From Peronospora farinosa (Eukaryota > Oomycota > Peronosporomycetes > Peronosporales > Peronosporaceae), in NCBI GenBank assembly GCA_947646735.1, contig CANTFK010000621.1, forward strand, positions 1-10,090: a DNA stretch of 10,090 nucleotides, in the 5' to 3' direction. Under the pieces are notes generated by a model. The model made no database searches and was not told the DNA's origin. It was given only the letters and a program-made list of their open reading frames with translations. Made by a program: the position numbers and the translations under genes. This document shows, piece by piece, positions 1-8,970 of the stretch. Within the stretch, counting starts at the first letter, position 1. Each line of letters starts with the position of its first letter.

Positions 1-1122
1 TTTAATCGCTTTCAAAATCGAATTCTTCCTACTCGCAATGTCTACAGGACATGCTCGCATGACTTACAATCCCGAATGTCACCTCGTCGTTAACCTCTAA
101 CAGCTGAGCGCATCATCAACGATTCCTATCTAAGCTAAGAACTCATCAATCTCAGGCTTTAACATAGTCACGATGTCTTCTGTGCATACGAGGCTTTCTG
201 TTTTGTCTGTGCCACCATGTTTTCAAGCTTAAGGTGTTCAGTAGGTTTTCACCAACCTTTTCACGGCTCAAGGAAGAAGGTTTCATCCACAGAATCTCCT
301 CTTACCCACGAATGCCAAAGCAGTATTTCCGCTACGTCATCGACTGATTGAAATGACTTTGTTAATATGCCAGGTAGATTTCTTACCGTTTGTCCTTTCT
401 TCTTCGTTTATCTCCGTGCCTTCTCGTAGAAACTTCTGGGCAGGAATATCGTGTTCATCAGACGTTATTGATGTCACGAATGTCGATCTCGACCTACATT
501 CAAAGGCATATAGAGCAATAACAGCCATTACAAGAAATGGGTACGTACGCATGATGATGTTTCTCCGTCTGGCTTGCGAGCTCGGAGAGAAAATTGAAAG
601 TACACTCGCGTTGGCCTGAACTTAAGTTATGATCTTAAGCTCATTGTCACTTGCAACGATTGGCTGCTTACGCCGCACATTCTATCGTTGGTCGTTTGTA
701 TGAGTTATGTATTTTTGATATGTTTCTGGTAGGATTAAAACAATGGGTCACACGTTGCCTATATTCAGCTTATTATCGACGCATGCAAGACAGAGGAATT
801 GTGGTGAGACCGTACTGTTGCACGACTATGTTGGACTGACCTCAAGGCATTGAATTCGTGGTCAAGCGGTTGGACTGATGTTGACGGACGAACGTTTGCT
901 ACTACCAAAACAGGTGGACAGAAAAGACAGAAAGGACAATATAGTACACTTAGCAATCTTGATGAGACATTTTCTGCATTATTGCGCGTCTATGTGCCAA
1001 TGTACTCTTCTCATCGAAGGAGTCTACCGTGAATGGAACTCCAAGGTCGCTAAGAAATCCAGTAAGTGAAGTACAATAGCAGACGTAGAGGTAAGAAAGA
1101 GCTTCGAACTAAGGACCTGAAT
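1..1122. repeat. Repeat unit 1 (1122 bp)
   Basis: This is the reference unit for the site numbers used in the other entries. Its alleles are C at 63, C at 85, TTT at 379-381, A at 410, TT at 468-469, T at 555, G at 658, T at 661, T at 681 and T at 915. Its effector copy encodes isoleucine at residue 48 and has the extra T after EER. Only units 1 and 3 carry T at site 555, three bases upstream of the effector ATG. Confidence 0.97.
261..552 (-). pseudogene. Effector copy in unit 1, frameshifted after EER (71 residues)
   Basis: The frame runs from the ATG at 550-552 to a stop at 337-339. It is identical to the intact copy through residue 57 except for isoleucine at residue 48. An extra T at 379-381 then shifts the frame, so 14 unrelated residues (58-71) replace the C-terminal domain. 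Signal peptide, KFLR and EER are all present, so the product could still be secreted and translocated but would lack the presumed effector domain. The original frame continues to the stop at 261-263. If the possible intron at 344-386 is real, the indel is removed by splicing and this copy is functional. Homopolymer sequencing error is a third explanation. Confidence 0.65.
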
Positions 1123-2244
1123 TTTAATCGCTTTCAAAATCGAATTCTTCCTACTCGCAATGTCTACAGGACATGCTCGCATGACTTACAATCCCGAATG
1201 TCACCTCGTCGTTAACCTCTAACAGCTGAGCGCATCATCAACGATTCCTATCTAAGCTAAGAACTCATCAATCTCAGGCTTTAACATAGTCACGATGTCT
1301 TCTGTGCATACGAGGCTTTCTGTTTTGTCTGTGCCACCATGTTTTCAAGCTTAAGGTGTTCAGTAGGTTTTCACCAACCTTTTCACGGCTCAAGGAAGAA
1401 GGTTTCATCCACAGAATCTCCTCTTACCCACGAATGCCAAAGCAGTATTTCCGCTACGTCATCGACTGATTGAAATGACTTTGTTAATATGCCAGGTAGA
1501 TTTCTTACCGTTTGTCCTTTCTTCTTCGTTTTTCTCCGTGCCTTCTCGTAGAAACTTCTGGGCAGGAATATCGTGTTCATCAGACGTTATTGATGTCACG
1601 AATGTCGATCTCGACCTACATTCAAAGGCATATAGAGCAATAACAGCCATTACAAGAAATGGGTACGTACGCATGACGATGTTTCTCCGTCTGGCTTGCG
1701 AGCTCGGAGAGAAAATTGAAAGTACACTCGCGTTGGCCTGAACTTAAGTTATGATCTTAAGCTCATTGTCACTTGCAACTATCGGCTGCTTACGCCGCAC
1801 ATCCTATCGTTGGTCGTTTGTATGAGTTATGTATTTTTGATATGTTTCTGGTAGGATTAAAACAATGGGTCACACGTTGCCTATATTCAGCTTATTATCG
1901 ACGCATGCAAGACAGAGGAATTGTGGTGAGACCGTACTGTTGCACGACTATGTTGGACTGACCTCAAGGCATTGAATTCGTGGTCAAGCGGTTGGACTGA
2001 TGTTGACGGACGAACGTTTGCTACTACCAAAACAGGCGGACAGAAAAGACAGAAAGGACAATATAGTACACTTAGCAATCTTGATGAGACATTTTCTGCA
2101 TTATTGCGCGTCTATGTGCCAATGTACTCTTCTCATCGAAGGAGTCTACCGTGAATGGAACTCCAAGGTCGCTAAGAAATCCAGTAAGTGAAGTACAATA
2201 GCAGACGTAGAGGTAAGAAAGAGCTTCGAACTAAGGACCTGAAT
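1123..2244. repeat. Repeat unit 2 (1122 bp)
   Basis: Compared with unit 1 it has T at site 410 (lysine at effector residue 48), C at 555, T at 658, C at 661, C at 681 and C at 915. Both T-runs are long (TTT and TT). Its right half matches unit 3 at all four informative sites, as expected of neighbours exchanged by unequal crossing over. Confidence 0.97.
1383..1674 (-). pseudogene. Effector copy in unit 2, frameshifted after EER (71 residues)
   Basis: It starts at the ATG at 1672-1674 and stops at 1459-1461. Lysine at residue 48 makes its first 57 residues identical to those of the intact unit 3 copy. The only difference that matters is one extra T in the run at 1501-1503, which replaces the C-terminal domain with a 14-residue tail. 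Units 2 and 3 are neighbours and differ by that single T within the effector, so one change separates the 71- and 96-residue forms. Confidence 0.65.
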
Positions 2245-2504
2245 TTTAATCGCTTTCAAAATCGAATTCTTCCTACTCGCAATGTCTACAGGACATGCTC
2301 GCATGACTTACAATCCCGAATGTCACCTCGTCGTTAACCTCTAACAGCTGAGCGCATCATCAACGATTCCTATCTAAGCTAAGAACTCATCAATCTCAGG
2401 CTTTAACATAGTCACGATGTCTTCTGTGCATACGAGGCTTTCTGTTTTGTCTGTGCCACCATGTTTTCAAGCTTAAGGTGTTCAGTAGGTTTTCACCAAC
2501 CTTT
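2245..2504. other. Gene-free segment on the 3' side of the effector
   Basis: These 260 bp follow the effector stop. On the minus strand a +1 frame overlapping the effector end stays open for 44 codons (ATG at 2528-2530 region, stop near 2396), with a tryptophan-rich LKTWW stretch. I see no other candidate gene and no convincing polyadenylation signal. Equivalent segments in the other units differ only at sites 63, 85, 150 and 220. Confidence 0.6.
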
Positions 2505-2795
2505 TCACGGCTCAAGGAAGAAGGTTTCATCCACAGAATCTCCTCTTACCCACGAATGCCAAAGCAGTATTTCCGCTACGTCATCGACTGATTGAAATGA
2601 CTTTGTTAATATGCCAGGTAGATTCTTACCGTTTGTCCTTTCTTCTTCGTTTTTCTCCGTGCCTTCTCGTAGAAACTTCTGGGCAGGAATATCGTGTTCA
2701 TCAGACGTTATTGATGTCACGAATGTCGATCTCGACCTACATTCAAAGGCATATAGAGCAATAACAGCCATTACAAGAAATGGGTACGTACGCAT
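2505..2795 (-). CDS. Intact RXLR-type secreted effector, 96 residues (unit 3)
   Basis: This is probably a host-translocated effector of an oomycete, secreted by the pathogen and acting inside plant cells. Residues 1-4 carry an arginine, residues 5-17 form a hydrophobic core (YPFLVMAVIALYAF region), and cleavage is likely between residues 19 and 23. KFLR at residues 40-43 (2667-2678) is an RXLR variant with lysine for the first arginine. EER at residues 51-53 (2637-2645), within an EEER run, supplies the usual acidic second motif at normal spacing. The C-terminal domain (residues 54-96) contains VDDVAEILLWHSW and ends in FFLEP; I do not recognise it, and it is short for the family, which usually exceeds 110 residues. 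The start is the only ATG in frame, with an upstream in-frame TAA at about position 2867. The RXLR call rests on motif order; the target in the plant is unknown. The C-terminus could be truncated, since a +1 frame stays open for another 110 bp. Confidence 0.75.
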   Translation of the reverse strand: MRTYPFLVMAVIALYAFECRSRSTFVTSITSDEHDIPAQKFLREGTEKNEEERTNGKNLPGILTKSFQSVDDVAEILLWHSWVRGDSVDETFFLEP

Positions 2796-2830
2796 GATGA
2801 TGTTTCTCCGTCTGGCTTGCGAGCTCGGAG

Positions 2831-2839
2831 AGAAAATTG
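2831..2839 (-). promoter_or_regulatory. Oomycete flanking promoter region (FPR) match upstream of the intact effector
   Basis: On the minus strand this reads CAATTTTCT, an exact match to the oomycete FPR consensus as I recall it (CAWTTTNYY). It lies 36-44 bp upstream of the ATG, within the usual distance of oomycete transcription starts. The bases just before it (TTT) also fit the spacer of the combined Inr-FPR motif, but the GCTCATT initiator half is not present on this strand. The same nine bases occur at the same distance in every unit, for example 588-596 in unit 1. Broken copies may therefore still be transcribed. Confidence 0.4.
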
Positions 2840-2860
2840 AAAGTACACTCGCGTTGGCCT

Positions 2861-2885
2861 GAACTTAAGTTATGATCTTAAGCTC
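2861..2885. repeat. Imperfect inverted repeat built on two CTTAAG palindromes
   Basis: GAACTTAAG and CTTAAGCTC pair over nine bases with one mismatch around a seven-base loop (TTATGAT). It lies 66-90 bp upstream of the effector ATG and is present in all nine units (618-642 in unit 1). It could be a protein-binding site or a weak hairpin. Its position between the effector promoter and the gene-poor right half is the only hint of function. Confidence 0.5.
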
Positions 2886-2888
2886 ATT
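2882..2888 (+). promoter_or_regulatory. Initiator-like GCTCATT on the plus strand, pointing away from the effector
   Basis: GCTCATT is the exact first seven bases of the oomycete Inr-type core promoter motif as I recall it. The following bases (GTCACTTG) do not match the FPR part well. It faces the right half of the unit, so it could start a divergent or non-coding transcript. It occurs in each unit (639-645 in unit 1). A seven-base match can arise by chance. Confidence 0.25.
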
Positions 2889-3365
2889 GTCACTTGCAAC
2901 TATCGGCTGCTTACGCCGCACATCCTATCGTTGGTCGTTTGTATGAGTTATGTATTTTTGATATGTTTCTGGTAGGATTAAAACAATGGGTCACACGTTG
3001 CCTATATTCAGCTTATTATCGACGCATGCAAGACAGAGGAATTGTGGTGAGACCGTACTGTTGCACGACTATGTTGGACTGACCTCAAGGCATTGAATTC
3101 GTGGTCAAGCGGTTGGACTGATGTTGACGGACGAACGTTTGCTACTACCAAAACAGGCGGACAGAAAAGACAGAAAGGACAATATAGTACACTTAGCAAT
3201 CTTGATGAGACATTTTCTGCATTATTGCGCGTCTATGTGCCAATGTACTCTTCTCATCGAAGGAGTCTACCGTGAATGGAACTCCAAGGTCGCTAAGAAA
3301 TCCAGTAAGTGAAGTACAATAGCAGACGTAGAGGTAAGAAAGAGCTTCGAACTAAGGACCTGAAT
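2889..3365. other. Right part of the unit, no convincing gene
   Basis: This 477-bp stretch is the most uniform part of the array, with only four variable sites (658, 661, 681 and 915 in unit 1 numbering). Plus-strand open frames of 60-63 codons occur, but two of them need a TTG start and two overlap each other in different frames. Only one (3121-3312) begins with ATG, and its product resembles nothing I know. I see no tRNA, small structured RNA or transposon end. The same description applies to the equivalent stretch in each of the other units. Confidence 0.6.
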
Positions 3366-4486
3366 TTTAATCGCTTTCAAAATCGAATTCTTCCTACTCG
3401 CAATGTCTACAGGACATGCTCGCATGACTTACAATCCCGAATGTCACCTCGTCGTTAACCTCTAACAGCTGAGCGCATCATCAACGATTCCTATCTAAGC
3501 TAAGAACTCATCAATCTCAGGCTTTAACATAGTCACGATGTCTTCTGTGCATACGAGGCTTTCTGTTTTGTCTGTGCCACCATGTTTTCAAGCTTAAGGT
3601 GTTCAGTAGGTTTTCACCAACCTTTTCACGGCTCAAGGAAGAAGGTTTCATCCACAGAATCTCCTCTTACCCACGAATGCCAAAGCAGTATTTCCGCTAC
3701 GTCATCGACTGATTGAAATGACTTTGTTAATATGCCAGGTAGATTTCTTACCGTTTGTCCTTTCTTCTTCGTTTGTCTCCGTGCCTTCTCGTAGAAACTT
3801 CTGGGCAGGAATATCGTGTTCATCAGACGTTATGATGTCACGAATGTCGATCTCGACCTACATTCAAAGGCATATAGAGCAATAACAGCCATTACAAGAA
3901 ATGGGTACGTACGCATGACGATGTTTCTCCGTCTGGCTTGCGAGCTCGGAGAGAAAATTGAAAGTACACTCGCGTTGGCCTGAACTTAAGTTATGATCTT
4001 AAGCTCATTGTCACTTGCAACTATCGGCTGCTTACGCCGCACATTCTATCGTTGGTCGTTTGTATGAGTTATGTATTTTTGATATGTTTCTGGTAGGATT
4101 AAAACAATGGGTCACACGTTGCCTATATTCAGCTTATTATCGACGCATGCAAGACAGAGGAATTGTGGTGAGACCGTACTGTTGCACGACTATGTTGGAC
4201 TGACCTCAAGGCATTGAATTCGTGGTCAAGCGGTTGGACTGATGTTGACGGACGAACGTTTGCTACTACCAAAACAGGCGGACAGAAAAGACAGAAAGGA
4301 CAATATAGTACACTTAGCAATCTTGATGAGACATTTTCTGCATTATTGCGCGTCTATGTGCCAATGTACTCTTCTCATCGAAGGAGTCTACCGTGAATGG
4401 AACTCCAAGGTCGCTAAGAAATCCAGTAAGTGAAGTACAATAGCAGACGTAGAGGTAAGAAAGAGCTTCGAACTAAGGACCTGAAT
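3366..4486. repeat. Repeat unit 4 (1121 bp)
   Basis: It has TTT at the first T-run and a single T at the second (3833). It is the first of four consecutive units (4-7) with that deletion. Site 410 is G, as in units 4-8. The right half has T at 658, C at 661, T at 681 and C at 915, a combination seen in no other unit. Confidence 0.97.
3626..3916 (-). pseudogene. Effector copy in unit 4, stopped after the signal peptide (28 residues)
   Basis: Loss of one T at 3833 creates TAA at 3830-3832, so translation from the ATG at 3914-3916 ends after 28 residues, before KFLR. The motif-coding sequence is still present downstream but out of frame with the ATG. Threonine would be encoded at residue 48. 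A second, off-frame stretch from 3823 rejoins the C-terminal frame across the TTT run, but it has no signal peptide and I regard it as fortuitous. Confidence 0.65.
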
Positions 4487-5606
4487 TTTAATCGCTTTCA
4501 AAATCGAATTCTTCCTACTCGCAATGTCTACAGGACATGCTCGCATGATTTACAATCCCGAATGTCACCTCGTCGTTAACCTCTAACAGCTGAGCGCATC
4601 ATCAACGATTCCTATCTAAGCTAAGAACTCATCAAGCTCAGGCTTTAACATAGTCACGATGTCTTCTGTGCATACGAGGCTTTCTGTTTTGTCTGTGCCA
4701 CCATGTTTTCAAGCTTAAGGTGTTCAGTAGGTTTTCACCAACCTTTTCACGGCTCAAGGAAGAAGGTTTCATCCACAGAATCTCCTCTTACCCACGAATG
4801 CCAAAGCAGTATTTCCGCTACGTCATCGACTGATTGAAATGACTTTGTTAATATGCCAGGTAGATTCTTACCGTTTGTCCTTTCTTCTTCGTTTGTCTCC
4901 GTGCCTTCTTGTAGAAACTTCTGGGCAGGAATATCGTGTTCATCAGACGTTATGATGTCACGAATGTCGATCTCGACCTACATTCAAAGGCATATAGAGC
5001 AATAACAGCCATTACAAGAAATGGGTACGTACGCATGACGATGTTTCTCCGTCTGGCTTGCGAGCTCGGAGAGAAAATTGAAAGTACACTCGCGTTGGCC
5101 TGAACTTAAGTTATGATCTTAAGCTCATTGTCACTTGCAACGATTGGCTGCTTACGCCGCACATTCTATCGTTGGTCGTTTGTATGAGTTATGTATTTTT
5201 GATATGTTTCTGGTAGGATTAAAACAATGGGTCACACGTTGCCTATATTCAGCTTATTATCGACGCATGCAAGACAGAGGAATTGTGGTGAGACCGTACT
5301 GTTGCACGACTATGTTGGACTGACCTCAAGGCATTGAATTCGTGGTCAAGCGGTTGGACTGATGTTGACGGACGAACGTTTGCTACTACCAAAACAGGCG
5401 GACAGAAAAGACAGAAAGGACAATATAGTACACTTAGCAATCTTGATGAGACATTTTCTGCATTATTGCGCGTCTATGTGCCAATGTACTCTTCTCATCG
5501 AAGGAGTCTACCGTGAATGGAACTCCAAGGTCGCTAAGAAATCCAGTAAGTGAAGTACAATAGCAGACGTAGAGGTAAGAAAGAGCTTCGAACTAAGGAC
5601 CTGAAT
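4487..5606. repeat. Repeat unit 5 (1120 bp)
   Basis: Both T-runs are short. It carries two private changes: G for T at site 150 (position 4636) and T for C at site 425 (position 4910). The second changes the last arginine of the effector's KFLR motif to glutamine. It shares T at site 63 with units 6, 8 and 9, and G at site 658 with units 1 and 6. Confidence 0.97.
4747..5036 (-). pseudogene. Effector copy in unit 5, early stop and altered KFLR motif
   Basis: This is the most decayed copy. It has the early TAA (4950-4952) that leaves 28 residues from the ATG at 5034-5036. It also has a private change at 4910 that turns the last arginine of KFLR into glutamine. The first T-run is short, so the region after EER is in the same relative frame as in unit 3. 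A motif change on top of an earlier stop fits relaxed constraint, although the order of the two events is inferred. Confidence 0.7.
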
Positions 5607-6727
5607 TTTAATCGCTTTCAAAATCGAATTCTTCCTACTCGCAATGTCTACAGGACATGCTCGCATGATTTACAATCCCGAATGTCACCTCGTCGTTAAC
5701 CTCTAACAGCTGAGCGCATCATCAACGATTCCTATCTAAGCTAAGAACTCATCAATCTCAGGCTTTAACATAGTCACGATGTCTTCTGTGCATACGAGGC
5801 TTTCTGTTTTGTCTGTGCCACCATGCTTTCAAGCTTAAGGTGTTCAGTAGGTTTTCACCAACCTTTTCACGGCTCAAGGAAGAAGGTTTCATCCACAGAA
5901 TCTCCTCTTACCCACGAATGCCAAAGCAGTATTTCCGCTACGTCATCGACTGATTGAAATGACTTTGTTAATATGCCAGGTAGATTTCTTACCGTTTGTC
6001 CTTTCTTCTTCGTTTGTCTCCGTGCCTTCTCGTAGAAACTTCTGGGCAGGAATATCGTGTTCATCAGACGTTATGATGTCACGAATGTCGATCTCGACCT
6101 ACATTCAAAGGCATATAGAGCAATAACAGCCATTACAAGAAATGGGTACGTACGCATGACGATGTTTCTCCGTCTGGCTTGCGAGCTCGGAGAGAAAATT
6201 GAAAGTACACTCGCGTTGGCCTGAACTTAAGTTATGATCTTAAGCTCATTGTCACTTGCAACGATTGGCTGCTTACGCCGCACATTCTATCGTTGGTCGT
6301 TTGTATGAGTTATGTATTTTTGATATGTTTCTGGTAGGATTAAAACAATGGGTCACACGTTGCCTATATTCAGCTTATTATCGACGCATGCAAGACAGAG
6401 GAATTGTGGTGAGACCGTACTGTTGCACGACTATGTTGGACTGACCTCAAGGCATTGAATTCGTGGTCAAGCGGTTGGACTGATGTTGACGGACGAACGT
6501 TTGCTACTACCAAAACAGGTGGACAGAAAAGACAGAAAGGACAATATAGTACACTTAGCAATCTTGATGAGACATTTTCTGCATTATTGCGCGTCTATGT
6601 GCCAATGTACTCTTCTCATCGAAGGAGTCTACCGTGAATGGAACTCCAAGGTCGCTAAGAAATCCAGTAAGTGAAGTACAATAGCAGACGTAGAGGTAAG
6701 AAAGAGCTTCGAACTAAGGACCTGAAT
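5607..6727. repeat. Repeat unit 6 (1121 bp)
   Basis: It has TTT at the first T-run and a single T at the second (6074). A private C replaces T at site 220 (position 5826), outside the effector frame. The right half (G at 658, T at 661, T at 681, T at 915) matches unit 1 at those four sites, although the left half matches unit 5. Confidence 0.97.
5867..6157 (-). pseudogene. Effector copy in unit 6, stopped after the signal peptide (28 residues)
   Basis: The single T at 6074 gives TAA at 6071-6073, ending the frame that begins at the ATG at 6155-6157. The long TTT run is present as well, so two indels separate this copy from the intact one. KFLR and EER coding sequence is undamaged, with a threonine codon at residue 48. 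Confidence 0.65.
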
Positions 6728-7848
6728 TTTAATCGCTTTCAAAATCGAATTCTTCCTACTCGCAATGTCTACAGGACATGCTCGCATGACTTACAATCCC
6801 GAATGTCACCTTGTCGTTAACCTCTAACAGCTGAGCGCATCATCAACGATTCCTATCTAAGCTAAGAACTCATCAATCTCAGGCTTTAACATAGTCACGA
6901 TGTCTTCTGTGCATACGAGGCTTTCTGTTTTGTCTGTGCCACCATGTTTTCAAGCTTAAGGTGTTCAGTAGGTTTTCACCAACCTTTTCACGGCTCAAGG
7001 AAGAAGGTTTCATCCACAGAATCTCCTCTTACCCACGAATGCCAAAGCAGTATTTCCGCTACGTCATCGACTGATTGAAATGACTTTGTTAATATGCCAG
7101 GTAGATTTCTTACCGTTTGTCCTTTCTTCTTCGTTTGTCTCCGTGCCTTCTCGTAGAAACTTCTGGGCAGGAATATCGTGTTCATCAGACGTTATGATGT
7201 CACGAATGTCGATCTCGACCTACATTCAAAGGCATATAGAGCAATAACAGCCATTACAAGAAATGGGTACGTACGCATGACGATGTTTCTCCGTCTGGCT
7301 TGCGAGCTCGGAGAGAAAATTGAAAGTACACTCGCGTTGGCCTGAACTTAAGTTATGATCTTAAGCTCATTGTCACTTGCAACTATCGGCTGCTTACGCC
7401 GCACATCCTATCGTTGGTCGTTTGTATGAGTTATGTATTTTTGATATGTTTCTGGTAGGATTAAAACAATGGGTCACACGTTGCCTATATTCAGCTTATT
7501 ATCGACGCATGCAAGACAGAGGAATTGTGGTGAGACCGTACTGTTGCACGACTATGTTGGACTGACCTCAAGGCATTGAATTCGTGGTCAAGCGGTTGGA
7601 CTGATGTTGACGGACGAACGTTTGCTACTACCAAAACAGGCGGACAGAAAAGACAGAAAGGACAATATAGTACACTTAGCAATCTTGATGAGACATTTTC
7701 TGCATTATTGCGCGTCTATGTGCCAATGTACTCTTCTCATCGAAGGAGTCTACCGTGAATGGAACTCCAAGGTCGCTAAGAAATCCAGTAAGTGAAGTAC
7801 AATAGCAGACGTAGAGGTAAGAAAGAGCTTCGAACTAAGGACCTGAAT
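6728..7848. repeat. Repeat unit 7 (1121 bp)
   Basis: It has TTT at the first T-run and a single T at the second. Site 63 is C and site 85 is T; unit 9 is the only other unit with T at 85. The right half (T, C, C, C at 658, 661, 681 and 915) is the same as in units 2 and 3, so this unit joins alleles found in distant parts of the array. Confidence 0.97.
6988..7278 (-). pseudogene. Effector copy in unit 7, stopped after the signal peptide (28 residues)
   Basis: It has the same two indels as the copies in units 4 and 6: TAA at 7192-7194 after 28 residues from the ATG at 7276-7278, plus the long TTT run. Its effector segment is identical to those of units 4 and 6. The shared lesion in units 4-7 suggests that one broken copy was amplified locally. 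Confidence 0.65.
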
Positions 7849-8970
7849 TTTAATCGCTTTCAAAATCGAATTCTTCCTACTCGCAATGTCTACAGGACAT
7901 GCTCGCATGATTTACAATCCCGAATGTCACCTCGTCGTTAACCTCTAACAGCTGAGCGCATCATCAACGATTCCTATCTAAGCTAAGAACTCATCAATCT
8001 CAGGCTTTAACATAGTCACGATGTCTTCTGTGCATACGAGGCTTTCTGTTTTGTCTGTGCCACCATGTTTTCAAGCTTAAGGTGTTCAGTAGGTTTTCAC
8101 CAACCTTTTCACGGCTCAAGGAAGAAGGTTTCATCCACAGAATCTCCTCTTACCCACGAATGCCAAAGCAGTATTTCCGCTACGTCATCGACTGATTGAA
8201 ATGACTTTGTTAATATGCCAGGTAGATTTCTTACCGTTTGTCCTTTCTTCTTCGTTTGTCTCCGTGCCTTCTCGTAGAAACTTCTGGGCAGGAATATCGT
8301 GTTCATCAGACGTTATTGATGTCACGAATGTCGATCTCGACCTACATTCAAAGGCATATAGAGCAATAACAGCCATTACAAGAAATGGGTACGTACGCAT
8401 GACGATGTTTCTCCGTCTGGCTTGCGAGCTCGGAGAGAAAATTGAAAGTACACTCGCGTTGGCCTGAACTTAAGTTATGATCTTAAGCTCATTGTCACTT
8501 GCAACTATTGGCTGCTTACGCCGCACATTCTATCGTTGGTCGTTTGTATGAGTTATGTATTTTTGATATGTTTCTGGTAGGATTAAAACAATGGGTCACA
8601 CGTTGCCTATATTCAGCTTATTATCGACGCATGCAAGACAGAGGAATTGTGGTGAGACCGTACTGTTGCACGACTATGTTGGACTGACCTCAAGGCATTG
8701 AATTCGTGGTCAAGCGGTTGGACTGATGTTGACGGACGAACGTTTGCTACTACCAAAACAGGTGGACAGAAAAGACAGAAAGGACAATATAGTACACTTA
8801 GCAATCTTGATGAGACATTTTCTGCATTATTGCGCGTCTATGTGCCAATGTACTCTTCTCATCGAAGGAGTCTACCGTGAATGGAACTCCAAGGTCGCTA
8901 AGAAATCCAGTAAGTGAAGTACAATAGCAGACGTAGAGGTAAGAAAGAGCTTCGAACTAAGGACCTGAAT
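7849..8970. repeat. Repeat unit 8 (1122 bp)
   Basis: Both T-runs are long, as in units 1 and 2. Site 410 is G (threonine at effector residue 48). The TATTGG form at sites 658-663 is shared only with unit 9. Confidence 0.97.
8109..8400 (-). pseudogene. Effector copy in unit 8, frameshifted after EER (71 residues)
   Basis: The frame opens at the ATG at 8398-8400 and ends at 8185-8187. It combines the long second T-run (open signal peptide to EER) with the codon for threonine 48, which otherwise occurs only in the early-stop copies. This makes it look like a recombinant between unit types. The extra T after EER replaces the C-terminal domain as in units 1 and 2, and the same intron caveat applies. 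Confidence 0.65.

Larger units (their letters stand above)
2245..3365. repeat. Repeat unit 3 (1121 bp), the unit with the intact effector frame
   Basis: It is the only unit that combines the short TT at site 379 (here 2623-2624) with the long TT at site 468 (here 2711-2712). That combination leaves the effector open from ATG to the stop at 2505-2507. Its other alleles are T at 410 (lysine 48), T at 555, T at 658, C at 661, C at 681 and C at 915. Confidence 0.97.

Noticed and set aside
541..584. Short palindromes GTACGTAC (541-548) and CGAGCTCG (577-584)
   Set aside because: They are eight-base palindromes next to the effector start. They are conserved only because the whole unit is, and the first lies within codons, so no function can be supported.
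353..619. Plus-strand frame of 88 codons in units 1, 2 and 8 (83 codons in unit 3)
   Set aside because: It lies antisense over the effector, exists only where the T-runs keep it open, and shows no signal peptide or domain. The minus strand has the coherent signal peptide, KFLR and EER.
651..839. Plus-strand frame of 62 codons in every unit
   Set aside because: It needs a TTG start. Its first ATG is far inside, and it matches no family I recognise. Three of its first residues vary between units.
765..956. Minus-strand frame of 63 codons in every unit, with a hydrophobic, cysteine-rich start
   Set aside because: It starts with ATG and looks faintly like a signal peptide, but it has several cysteines in the core, no following motif and no promoter element. 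It overlaps other open frames in the same stretch.
1383..1580. Minus-strand frame of 65 codons in units 2, 4, 6, 7 and 8
   Set aside because: It begins at an internal ATG in the wrong frame over the KFLR-EER region and only joins the true C-terminal frame across the TTT run. It has no signal peptide.
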